Origin: Borrelia sp. P9F1
GTDB taxonomy: Bacteria; Spirochaetota; Spirochaetia; Borreliales; Borreliaceae
Assembly: GCF_030436115.1 (NCBI RefSeq)
Contig: NZ_CP129407.1
Location: forward strand, 736,935-800,934
DNA length: 64,000 nucleotides
Reading direction: 5' to 3'
In this document: positions 36,122 to 44,140 of the stretch, in pieces
Position numbering within the stretch: the first letter of the stretch is position 1
Layout of the letters: each line of letters starts with the position of its first letter
The notes under the pieces: model-generated
Seen by the model: the letters and a program-made list of their open reading frames with translations, nothing else
What the model was told of the DNA's origin: nothing
Databases searched by the model: none
Translations under genes and position numbers: made by a program

Positions 36122-37093
36122 ATGACTAAGATTATTCCTGTTGCAAGCGGAAAGGGTGGTGTTGGTAAGACCTCTTTTGTTGCTAATATTGGCTATAAAC
36201 TTTCAAGTTTGGGAAAGACTGTAATATTGGTTGATCTTGATCTTGGCGGTTCTAATCTACATACATGTTTGGGAGTTAAGAATACTGGTTTTGGAGTAGG
36301 CTCTTTTATTAATAAGCGTGAAAAAAATTTTTCAAATTTAATTGTTGAAACGCCTTACAATAGGCTTTATTTAATACCGGGAGATGCTCTTTATGCGGGG
36401 ACGGCCAATCTTCCCTTCTCCATAAAGAAGAAGATAATTGATTCAATTCAAAGGGATCTTGTTGCAGATTTTGTTTTCATAGATTTGGGCTCAGGTACAT
36501 CTTATAATACTGTAGATTTTTATTTAGTAGCTTACAGTGGTATTGTGGTCACCGTGCCAGAGACTCCTTCCATACTTAATGCATATTCATTTTTAAAAAA
36601 TGCACTTTATCGTCTTTTGTATCTAGGATTTCCTCCAAAGAGTGCTGAGCGTGAATATATTAGTAATTTCTTTAAAGAAAAGATAGAAGGATCAAATGTT
36701 AAATTTAAGGATTTAGTTACAGGAATTGAGCTTATATCTTTAAGTTCGTCTCTTAAGGTTAAGAAGATGATGAATAATTTTTATCCTAGAGTTGTGCTTA
36801 ATAGAATAGAATCTAGCGAAGAGATAGGTATGTGTGAAAATTTAATTAATGTCGTTAAGAACAATATTAATGTACCAATAGAATTTATTGGATTTGTTCC
36901 ATTTGCTAAGAGTTTTAGGGAATCTGTTAATAGTAGGATTCCATTTATTGATTTTGATAAAAATTCAAAACTCAATAAGTATTTCGAGTTTATTTCTCAC
37001 AATTTGATTAAGTCTCCTATTGAAGGCTCGCCTTATATTTACGATGATATATACGATATGATTAAGGATCAGAGTCAGTTTATTAGAAATTAG
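36122..37093 (+). CDS. MinD/ParA-like ATPase
   Basis: A 323-residue P-loop ATPase with a deviant Walker A (ASGKGGVGKTSF, residues 8-19), the VDLDLGGSNLHTCLG segment and FVFIDLGSGTS for Walker B. It resembles the FlhG/MinD group more than plasmid ParA; no C-terminal amphipathic MinD helix is obvious. Such proteins position flagella, septa or other complexes. The neighbours (ktrA, pfk) do not reveal the cargo. It begins 11 bases after ktrA with GAGGATTTAGG upstream. Confidence 0.8.
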   Translation: MTKIIPVASGKGGVGKTSFVANIGYKLSSLGKTVILVDLDLGGSNLHTCLGVKNTGFGVGSFINKREKNFSNLIVETPYNRLYLIPGDALYAGTANLPFSIKKKIIDSIQRDLVADFVFIDLGSGTSYNTVDFYLVAYSGIVVTVPETPSILNAYSFLKNALYRLLYLGFPPKSAEREYISNFFKEKIEGSNVKFKDLVTGIELISLSSSLKVKKMMNNFYPRVVLNRIESSEEIGMCENLINVVKNNINVPIEFIGFVPFAKSFRESVNSRIPFIDFDKNSKLNKYFEFISHNLIKSPIEGSPYIYDDIYDMIKDQSQFIRN

Positions 37094-37129
37094 TTGGTTT
37101 ATAATGGGTTATGACAGAGGAGTAATATA

Positions 37130-38473
37130 ATGTATAGGATTAAAGATAAGGAGTTAGACTTCAGGATAGAAAGACTAGGAGAGTGTAAGCAAAACAATCC
37201 TTTAATTGATTTTTATGCTAGTGAGAGTCATATGCATTTTACTAGTGAGGCTAATAAAATTAGATTTAGTGTTTATAAGAATGAAAAAAGTTGTGATAAG
37301 TATGAAGATATCCTTTTAGAGAAGGCTGGACCTAGAGATAAGATATATTTTATTCCAAAGCATGTTAAGGCGGCGATTACCACTTGTGGCGGGCTTTGTC
37401 CTGGATTTAATGATGTTATTCGTTCGATTGTAAGAACTTTATGGAAAGTATACGGAGTGCGTAATATTTATGGTGTTAAGTTTGGGTATCAGGGTCTCTT
37501 GCCAGAATCTAATTCGCCTTTTGTTCAGCTTAATCCGGATATAGTTGATGATATTAACCAATTTGGCGGGACAGTTCTTGGCTCCTCAAGGGGAGGGATT
37601 AAACCTGTTGAAATAGTTGATACTTTAGAGAGAATGAATATTAATATGCTTTTTAACATAGGTGGAGATGGGACCCAGAAGGGATCTATTTTAATTGCTG
37701 AGGAAATAGCTAGGAGAAATTTAAAGATAGCTGTTGTAGGGATTCCTAAGACAGTTGATAATGATTTTATGTTTGTTCAAAAATCCTTTGGGTTTGAAAC
37801 AGCAGTTGAACAGGCCGTTGCTGCTGTTGCTGGAGCACATTTTGAGGCAAACAGCGCTTATAATGGCATTGGCCTTGTTAAGGTAATGGGTAGGGATTCT
37901 GGGTTTATTGCTGCCTATACTGCTTTATCTTCTAATGATGTTAATTTTTGCTTAATACCAGAGTTGGACTTTGACATTGAAGGGCCCAATGGTTTCCTTG
38001 AGCACCTTGAAAAGAGGCTTTTATCAAAAGAGAGTTTAGATGAAATTCCTCATGCAGTGATATTAATAGCGGAGGGAGCGGGACAGAAATATTTTGATCC
38101 TAGTAGTCGCAGAAGGGATGATTCTGGTAATTTGCTGTATGAGGATATTGGGCTTTATCTTAAAGATAAGATCACTGAATATTTTAATGTTAAGCATATT
38201 CCAATTACGCTTAAGTACATCGATCCTAGTTATATTATTAGAAGTTCACCGGCTAATGCTAGTGATTCTCTTTATTGTGCTCGTCTTGGTTCAAATGCTG
38301 TTCATGCTGCGATGTCAGGTAAGACAAAATTATTGATTAGCTTGTGGAGTACGAAGTTCGTTCATATCCCAATAGAAATGGCAGTAATTGATAGAAATAA
38401 GGTGAATATCAATGGTTCCTTTTGGAGAGATGTTCTTGCAAGTACTGGGCAGCCATTTAGTATGAAGAACTAG
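37130..38473 (+). CDS. pfk: 6-phosphofructokinase, long (447-residue) type
   Basis: A phosphofructokinase with an N-terminal extension of about 80 residues before TTCGGLCPGFNDV. Core motifs are FGYQGL, NIGGDGTQKGS near residue 180 and GIPKTVDNDF. The GGDG (not GGDD) pattern with the following lysine is typical of the plant/protist-like ATP-dependent group, while PKTxDND is shared with pyrophosphate-dependent enzymes, so the phosphate donor is not certain. It catalyses the committed step of glycolysis, the main energy route of Borrelia. The ATG has GAGGAG upstream and there is a promoter-like TATAAT at 37099-37105. Confidence 0.9.
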   Translation: MYRIKDKELDFRIERLGECKQNNPLIDFYASESHMHFTSEANKIRFSVYKNEKSCDKYEDILLEKAGPRDKIYFIPKHVKAAITTCGGLCPGFNDVIRSIVRTLWKVYGVRNIYGVKFGYQGLLPESNSPFVQLNPDIVDDINQFGGTVLGSSRGGIKPVEIVDTLERMNINMLFNIGGDGTQKGSILIAEEIARRNLKIAVVGIPKTVDNDFMFVQKSFGFETAVEQAVAAVAGAHFEANSAYNGIGLVKVMGRDSGFIAAYTALSSNDVNFCLIPELDFDIEGPNGFLEHLEKRLLSKESLDEIPHAVILIAEGAGQKYFDPSSRRRDDSGNLLYEDIGLYLKDKITEYFNVKHIPITLKYIDPSYIIRSSPANASDSLYCARLGSNAVHAAMSGKTKLLISLWSTKFVHIPIEMAVIDRNKVNINGSFWRDVLASTGQPFSMKN

Positions 38474-38591
38474 AATATAAAATCTAACAAACCTAAGGAC
38501 AGAAATTTTTGTTTGGGCAAGGGTTTTGTGTGTTCGTGCGGTGAGTTGCCTCTACTTGGTTGAGTGTGACAGGGATTTGCCCTAGTCGTTG

Positions 38592-38624
38592 TAAAAAAAG
38601 AAAGGCCTTGACTTTATCAAGACC
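38592..38624 (-). terminator. Intrinsic terminator of the lipoprotein gene
   Basis: On the minus strand GGTCTTGA, loop TAAAG, TCAAGGCC forms an eight-pair stem with one G-U, followed by TTTCTTTTTTT. It lies 17 bases after the stop of the lipoprotein at 38641-39162. Confidence 0.75.
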
Positions 38625-38640
38625 CCTCTGTTGTCAAAGA

Positions 38641-39162
38641 CTAATTTTCTTTTTCTGTCTTTGTTGTGTCTGGACCGTATAGGTCCTCTGTAACCCTGAA
38701 AGAACCACCGTCGGCAACACGCTCAAAAGGACCTACAAATTCCCCTTGTTCTTTTTCTTCTTCTTTCTGGGGAGGATCATTCGCCACTACAAAGTCATCC
38801 TTTGAATAACCAAAACCGAACTCATCTTCACTTTCGTCATCATCTGCACCGGGAACACCCAGAGTCGGGTTTGGATTGCTTTCAGGTCCTCCTCCTTGTT
38901 TATTTCCCTTTGGCGCATTTTGAAGTTCTTGGTTTCCGTTCGCTACTACATCCACCTTCTTTTTTTCACCTACTACCTTATCCTTTTTGTTTGTTTTCAC
39001 GTCCTTTCCGTCCGATTCTTCATTTCCCTTTCTGTCTGATTCTTCGTTTTCTTTAACTGACACTGAGCCCCCAGACGCACCCGATCCGACCTGATTCAAA
39101 AGATCACAAGACAGAATTGCAAAAGCCAGCAAAGCTAACACACCATTAACCATTTTATTCAT
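38641..39162 (-). CDS. Accessory lipoprotein, highly charged
   Basis: A 173-residue protein with a lipoprotein signal: MNKMVNGVLALLAFAILSC, lipid attachment expected at Cys19. The mature part is low-complexity and extremely charged (repeats of NEESD(R/G)KG, Lys-rich, then Glu/Asp-rich), with no recognised fold. It has its own promoter and terminator and lies between pfk and the CoA-disulfide reductase, which are neighbours in Lyme Borrelia as I remember it. It therefore looks like a clade-specific insertion. A surface or periplasmic spacer protein is likely; no function is known to me. AAGGAG lies eight bases before the ATG. Confidence 0.7.
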   Translation of the reverse strand: MNKMVNGVLALLAFAILSCDLLNQVGSGASGGSVSVKENEESDRKGNEESDGKDVKTNKKDKVVGEKKKVDVVANGNQELQNAPKGNKQGGGPESNPNPTLGVPGADDDESEDEFGFGYSKDDFVVANDPPQKEEEKEQGEFVGPFERVADGGSFRVTEDLYGPDTTKTEKEN

Positions 39163-39248
39163 TAAAATTCTCCTTTATGTCTCTGTTAACACGATATCTC
39201 AATTTCTACTGCAATCTCAACAGACATCGCATCAATCGACACAGGTTA

Positions 39249-39277
39249 ATTATAACATAATCTCTCTAGACTTCTTT
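39249..39277 (-). promoter_or_regulatory. Candidate promoter of the accessory lipoprotein
   Basis: On the minus strand a perfect TATAAT (39249-39254) lies 90 bases before the ATG; the -35 position is weak (AAAGAA or AAGAAG). The leader has TCTGTT and AACAGA facing each other about 35 bases apart. Confidence 0.45.
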
Positions 39278-39307
39278 TCCTGTACTGATGGTGGTTATTT
39301 AGTTGAT

Positions 39308-40639
39308 CTACTTTACTGCATTGCCTGCAATATTCAGCGCGTCCCAGGTTTTTGAAAAAGGTGGAGAATATGCGAAATCAAGCATTCCAAGCTCCCTTGT
39401 TGTAAGTTTTGAATAAATTGCAAGAGATAATGCATGCATCCTTAGTGCTGCACCATCCTTTCCAATTATCTGAGCTCCAATAATCTCTTCTGTTTTTTTA
39501 TTGTAAATTAATTTGATGTATAAGTCTTCCTGAGATGGGTAATAGCTTGTGTGATTTTTATCCTTTATAAACACCGACTTACATTTCATCCCAAGCCTTG
39601 AAGCACTCTCCTCCGTTAGACCAGTTCTTGCTGCTTCAAGAGATAAAACCTTAATGGATGCAGACCCCAGCGTTCCCCGAAAAGGAACGCGCTGTCCTGC
39701 TAAATTTTCACCTACTATCCTCCCCAGTTTACTAGCCGTTGTGGCAAGGGGAATGTAATCGTGCTGTTTGCTTACAATATTGTATACCGTAGCACAATCC
39801 CCCGCGGAATAAACACCCCCTATGCTAGTCTCACCGTACTCGTTGACAACGATAGCACCGTTTTTTAAAGTTTCAAGTTGCCCTTTTAAAAATTCAGTAG
39901 AGGGGCGTATGCCTGTGGAAAGAATTACAAGGTCAGCCTTATATTCTCCCTTGTTTGTAATGATTCCTTCAATCTTTTCCTTTCCTACTAAACTTTTTAC
40001 AAATTCATTTGTATGAAGCAAAACATTGTTTTTAATTAGCTCTGCTTCCATTAGATCGGTGATTTCTTTGTCAAATGATTCACTAAGTATTCGCTTATCT
40101 AGTTGGACAACTCTTACATTTTTTCCTCGGGCCTTAGCAGCTTCCACCATTTCAATTCCAATATATCCAGCCCCGATAATTACGATGTCATTTATTTCTT
40201 TTTTACTAAAAAGTTCTCTTATTTCTTTCCCGTCTTTCATGTTTCTGAGAGTATAAAAATTATTCAGTTGAATATTGTCAATAGGAGGAATAATAGGCCT
40301 CCCTCCTGTCGCAATCACTAATTTATCATATGTATCAATAAACACTTCTTCCGTTTTTAGATTTTTTAATTTAAGAGTACTACTTTTTATGTCTAACTGA
40401 ATAACCTCATGTTCAGTCCGCACAGATATGCCACTTCGCTCAAATTCCTCAGGCGTCCTAGCTATCATTTCGTTTGCATCATCGAAAAAGCCTCCGATGA
40501 AGTACGGCAGTCCACAAGCACCAAAAGACGTAGTATTTGTTTTTTCATAAATAGTAATGTTTAATTCTTTATCCATTCTTTTTGCTTTAGCAGCAGCACT
40601 GGTGCCTGCAGCGGTGCCTCCGATAATTATTACTTTCAT
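39308..40639 (-). CDS. cdr: Coenzyme A disulfide reductase / NADH oxidase family
   Basis: A 443-residue flavoprotein disulfide reductase with a single active-site cysteine (Cys42, in FGACGLPYFIGG). FAD motif is IIIGGTAAGTSAAAKAKR, the NAD(P)H motif is IVIIGAGYIGIEMVEAA, and the second FAD motif is GGVYSAGDCATVYN. The Borrelia enzyme reduces CoA disulfide, and CoA is thought to replace glutathione as the small thiol. The gene starts at the base after the stop of the upstream cystine transporter, so both come from one message. Close relatives include water-forming NADH oxidase. Confidence 0.9.
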   Translation of the reverse strand: MKVIIIGGTAAGTSAAAKAKRMDKELNITIYEKTNTTSFGACGLPYFIGGFFDDANEMIARTPEEFERSGISVRTEHEVIQLDIKSSTLKLKNLKTEEVFIDTYDKLVIATGGRPIIPPIDNIQLNNFYTLRNMKDGKEIRELFSKKEINDIVIIGAGYIGIEMVEAAKARGKNVRVVQLDKRILSESFDKEITDLMEAELIKNNVLLHTNEFVKSLVGKEKIEGIITNKGEYKADLVILSTGIRPSTEFLKGQLETLKNGAIVVNEYGETSIGGVYSAGDCATVYNIVSKQHDYIPLATTASKLGRIVGENLAGQRVPFRGTLGSASIKVLSLEAARTGLTEESASRLGMKCKSVFIKDKNHTSYYPSQEDLYIKLIYNKKTEEIIGAQIIGKDGAALRMHALSLAIYSKLTTRELGMLDFAYSPPFSKTWDALNIAGNAVK

Positions 40640-42040
40640 TTAAACAAATTCCTTATTCTCTATCTTATTTTTATTGTTATAAATACTGATATCCAGCTGG
40701 TTGAGGTTTTTAGCAGTAATTATCCCCGCAACCATTGAATCGCTTACATTAGCAGATGTTCTTCCCATATCAATTAGGGGTTCAATAGATATTAGTAGCC
40801 CAACTAGCTCCACAGGTAGGTTCATTGACGAGAGAACCATTAAAGATGCCATCGTTGCTCCCCCACCAACTCCAGCTACTCCAAATGAGGTTATTATTAT
40901 TATTCCTATGAGTTGGAGTATAAATGAAGGATCTGTCGGGTTGATTCCTTGAGTGGGGGCAATCATTATTGCCAACATAGCAGGATGGAGAGCTGCACAT
41001 CCATTTTGTCCTATCGAAGCACCAAACGAGCTGGAAATATTAGCAATACCCTCGCTAACCCCTAATTGTTCAGTTTGCACCTCTACATTAACAGGGATTG
41101 TTGCCGAGCTAGAACGAGATATGAATGCGAATGTTAGTACAGGAAACGCTTTTTGAATGAAAGTAATTGGATTTAGTCTATTAAGGGCAATTAAGACCAT
41201 ATGCATTAAAATTGTGATGCCAATGGCGACATAAGAAGCAAGTACGAATTTCCCGAGCTTTAGTATGCTTGAAGTGTCGCTTATAGCCGATATTTTTGTA
41301 ATCATTGCTAATATGGCATAAGGCGTTAACTTTAAAATCAAAACTAGCATTGCCGAAGTTAAATCTTGTGCTGTTGCCATTATTTGTTTGAAAAATTCAA
41401 TTGACTCTGGTTTTTTTCTTGAGACTCTAAGAGCAGCTATACCTACAAGAGCTGCAAATATTACTACTCCAATTGTTGAACTTGGTCTCATACCGGCCAT
41501 ATCTTCGAATATATTCTCAGGGATAAGTTCAGCCAGTCTTTGTGTAATTGGAGTGTGGTGTAGACGATCAAGCCCTTGGTTTAAATTACTTCCATACGTA
41601 ATTTCGTTTTCACTAGATTGAAGTGTCTCTGCTGTTAAATTAAAGAACAAAGAGGTATAAATCCCGATTATTGATGCAATTCCTGCTGTAAATACAAGCA
41701 CCAATATTACAGATAAACTCATTTTCCAAACATCTTTGGTGTTAGTTAATTTTACTATTGCGGATATTATTGAGACAATTATGAGAGGTATTACGATTAA
41801 TTTAAGAAATCTTATGTAACCCGTACCTAAAATATTAATCCACTTAACACTTTCCTCTATTACTAAAGGCTTTGATTCATAAAAATACTTCATAGATGCA
41901 CCAAAGACTAGCCCCAGACCTAGTGCCACAAAAATTCTTTTTGTAAATGAGATATATTTTTTATGAAAAAAATACAATAGTCCTATTAGCCCAAACATAA
42001 TCGCTATGTTTGATAATGTGTACATCACCGTTATATCCAT
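40640..42040 (-). CDS. tcyP: TcyP-type L-cystine symporter (DAACS family)
   Basis: A membrane transporter of about 466 residues in the dicarboxylate/amino acid:cation symporter family. Segments such as FAFISRSSSATIPVNVE, GASIGQNGCAALHPAMLA, GVAGVGGGATMASLMVL and SIEPLIDMGRTSANV match the TcyP/YdjN cystine-importer subgroup rather than GltP. The Lyme homologue is annotated gltP. I place the start at ATG 42040, just after GAGAGGTGG; an in-frame ATG at 42094 would add 18 residues. It is immediately followed by the CoA-disulfide reductase gene, consistent with thiol supply. Confidence 0.85.
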   Translation of the reverse strand: MDITVMYTLSNIAIMFGLIGLLYFFHKKYISFTKRIFVALGLGLVFGASMKYFYESKPLVIEESVKWINILGTGYIRFLKLIVIPLIIVSIISAIVKLTNTKDVWKMSLSVILVLVFTAGIASIIGIYTSLFFNLTAETLQSSENEITYGSNLNQGLDRLHHTPITQRLAELIPENIFEDMAGMRPSSTIGVVIFAALVGIAALRVSRKKPESIEFFKQIMATAQDLTSAMLVLILKLTPYAILAMITKISAISDTSSILKLGKFVLASYVAIGITILMHMVLIALNRLNPITFIQKAFPVLTFAFISRSSSATIPVNVEVQTEQLGVSEGIANISSSFGASIGQNGCAALHPAMLAIMIAPTQGINPTDPSFILQLIGIIIITSFGVAGVGGGATMASLMVLSSMNLPVELVGLLISIEPLIDMGRTSANVSDSMVAGIITAKNLNQLDISIYNNKNKIENKEFV

Positions 42041-42119
42041 GCCACCTCTCACGTTAAAGCTTAAATAATTGCTTAATAAATATAATAGCATCATATATTA
42101 AACTCTTTCTAAATTTTTG

Positions 42120-43712
42120 TCACTGCAGTAATTTTTCATAAGATTTTATTATTTCGTTTTTGATGCTCCCTTTCTTTAGTATTTGAGTTGCAACTACTTT
42201 TCCAAGCTGAACCCCCTCTTGGTCAAATGAATTTATGTTAAGCAAAAATCCTTCAAACATTACTTTGTTTTCATAGTGAGCTAGTATTGCGCCTACCACA
42301 TAGGGTGTAAGTTCTTTTGAATATATTAATGATGAAGGTCTCTCACCCTTAAAGTTTTTATTTTTATTCTTGTCTTCTTTACCTTGAGAGAATGCAATAA
42401 TTTGGGCTATTAAATTTGCCTTTAACTTATCGCTGTTTGATGTCTCCTCTGTTATTACATCTTGTTTCAATTGAGATTTGCTAAATCCAATTAAATCCAT
42501 CGGTACTATCTCTGTTCCTTGGTGGAGCATTTGAAAAAATGAATGTTGTACATCTGTTCCAATTCCTCCCCAGATTATTCTGACCGTTTTGTAATTTATT
42601 TCCTCTCCAAACCGGTTCACACTCTTTCCATTGCTTTCCATCTCAAGTTGTTGTAGGTGAAGATAAAAATTTTCCATTGCTTTTGAATATGCAATAATGC
42701 AGTTATTGCTATAATTTAATACGTTGCCTTCGTATATACTAATTAGGGCCGCCAGAAGAGGGGCATTCTCTCTTATATTTTTGTTTAATGCCCTCATGTC
42801 AACTTCATGAGCTCCTCTCAGTATTTCTTTTGTAACATGTTCTGTAAAGCAAAGGGTGATAAGTGCAAGCCCAACAGCAGAAGTTGGTGAAAATCTTCCA
42901 CCAATTGAATCGTGCATAAAGAAGTATTCGAGATATCCCTTTTCAAGCGCTAGCATACTTCCCTTTGAAGTGATGATTATCATTTGTTTCTGGTATTCTT
43001 TAATCCCGCTATCTTTTAATTTTTTGATCAAAAATTGCATATTAGATGCTGTCTCTAGCGTATTTCCGCTTTTTGATACCACAATAAACAGAGTCTCATC
43101 AAGGTCTATGTTGCTTAAAATTTCAGCAGCTTCGTCTGGATCAACATTTGAAATAAAATAAGCCTTCATTAGATGTAAATTTTTCTGCCTAGCATAATTT
43201 TTAATCGCGGTGTACAATGCTTTTGGCCCAAGACTTGAACCACCAATGCCAACTTGTACTACATTTTTAAAGGACCTACCTTTTACGCTTTCAATTGTTC
43301 CATTTTGGACTTGCCTTGCAAATTCAAAAATTCTTTTAAGCTCTCCTTCGAAAAATTTTCTCATGTTTTCACCACTTTCTGTTACTTCCGAATACAAAAG
43401 GCCTCTTGTTAAATGGTGTAAAACTTTCCTGTTTTCACTGATATTAACATTGCTTCCATTAACTGTTTCCCTATATTTTTCTATTAATTCTGCTTCATCG
43501 CTTAAGTTTTGAAATATTTCTAGATGGACCTCATTAATTTGTTTTGCAGCGTAATTATAATTCACAAAATTACTGTCTATCTTGATATCATATTTCTCTA
43601 TTCTATCTGGAGTTAAATTTTTACTTAATACTTCGGGTTTGATTTTTGACAGCTCCTGAAAATTTTTAAGCTTATTAAGATTTTGATAATTAGGCACAAT
43701 ATCTCCTCCCAT
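42120..43712 (-). CDS. pgi: Glucose-6-phosphate isomerase
   Basis: A 530-residue PGI. The SIS-type sugar-phosphate site has VGIGGSSLGPKALY, VSKSGNTLETASN and SIGGRFSPTSAVGL; the catalytic end includes HQGTEIVPMDLIG and the late QEGVQLGKV. It converts glucose-6-phosphate to fructose-6-phosphate, preceding Pfk. The ATG has GGAGGAGATATTG close upstream. It is read with the downstream cystine transporter and CoA-disulfide reductase, separated by 79 bases. Confidence 0.95.
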   Translation of the reverse strand: MGGDIVPNYQNLNKLKNFQELSKIKPEVLSKNLTPDRIEKYDIKIDSNFVNYNYAAKQINEVHLEIFQNLSDEAELIEKYRETVNGSNVNISENRKVLHHLTRGLLYSEVTESGENMRKFFEGELKRIFEFARQVQNGTIESVKGRSFKNVVQVGIGGSSLGPKALYTAIKNYARQKNLHLMKAYFISNVDPDEAAEILSNIDLDETLFIVVSKSGNTLETASNMQFLIKKLKDSGIKEYQKQMIIITSKGSMLALEKGYLEYFFMHDSIGGRFSPTSAVGLALITLCFTEHVTKEILRGAHEVDMRALNKNIRENAPLLAALISIYEGNVLNYSNNCIIAYSKAMENFYLHLQQLEMESNGKSVNRFGEEINYKTVRIIWGGIGTDVQHSFFQMLHQGTEIVPMDLIGFSKSQLKQDVITEETSNSDKLKANLIAQIIAFSQGKEDKNKNKNFKGERPSSLIYSKELTPYVVGAILAHYENKVMFEGFLLNINSFDQEGVQLGKVVATQILKKGSIKNEIIKSYEKLLQ

Positions 43713-43733
43713 AAATGTTATACAACTTAAATT

Positions 43734-44135
43734 TTAGCGTGTTTTTACTCTTTTAAAGAATCTTTTTAGTTTTAAAATAATAAATTTTAAAAATTTTATT
43801 ATTATATTCTTTTCCAAGTAGACTCTCAGTTGCTCTTCCCCGGCATTTGTCTCACTTCTTGTCAATGATCTTCTAGTATTATTTTCATCGAGTTCAATTT
43901 CAAGCAGAACTTTTTTATCTTCTGTGGGTATTACCTTAACCTCAACCTCCTTATAACCGAGTTCTTTTAAAACTTGATATCTCCTAAATCCTGCTACTAA
44001 ATTTTTGTTCTTATCTATGATTATTGGATAAAGCAAACCATGCTTTTTTATGCTTTCTTTAAGAGCTGTTGTATCTCCTCCAGTTCCTTGTCGGATCCTA
44101 ACTTTTATCTTTATTTGTTCTAAATCCATTAACAT
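43734..44135 (-). CDS. ParB-N-domain protein without DNA-binding domain
   Basis: A 133-residue protein with a ParB/Spo0J N-terminal-like domain: LKESIKKHGLLYPIIIDKNKNLVAGFRRYQVLKELGYKEVEVKVI includes the GxRR (AGFRRYQ) nucleotide-binding patch near residue 50. The helix-turn-helix and dimer domains of true ParB are absent; the protein ends with a short, very basic/hydrophobic tail (FLKFIILKLKRFFKRVKTR) that may contact membrane. It is probably not the chromosome-segregation ParB. It sits six bases after PBP1A and before pgi. Confidence 0.75.
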   Translation of the reverse strand: MLMDLEQIKIKVRIRQGTGGDTTALKESIKKHGLLYPIIIDKNKNLVAGFRRYQVLKELGYKEVEVKVIPTEDKKVLLEIELDENNTRRSLTRSETNAGEEQLRVYLEKNIIIKFLKFIILKLKRFFKRVKTR

Positions 44136-44140
44136 TGTTA

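Noticed and set aside
38474..38560. Terminator for pfk
   Set aside because: ACAAAC and GTTTG near 38490-38515 could pair across a long loop, but no T-run follows on the plus strand.
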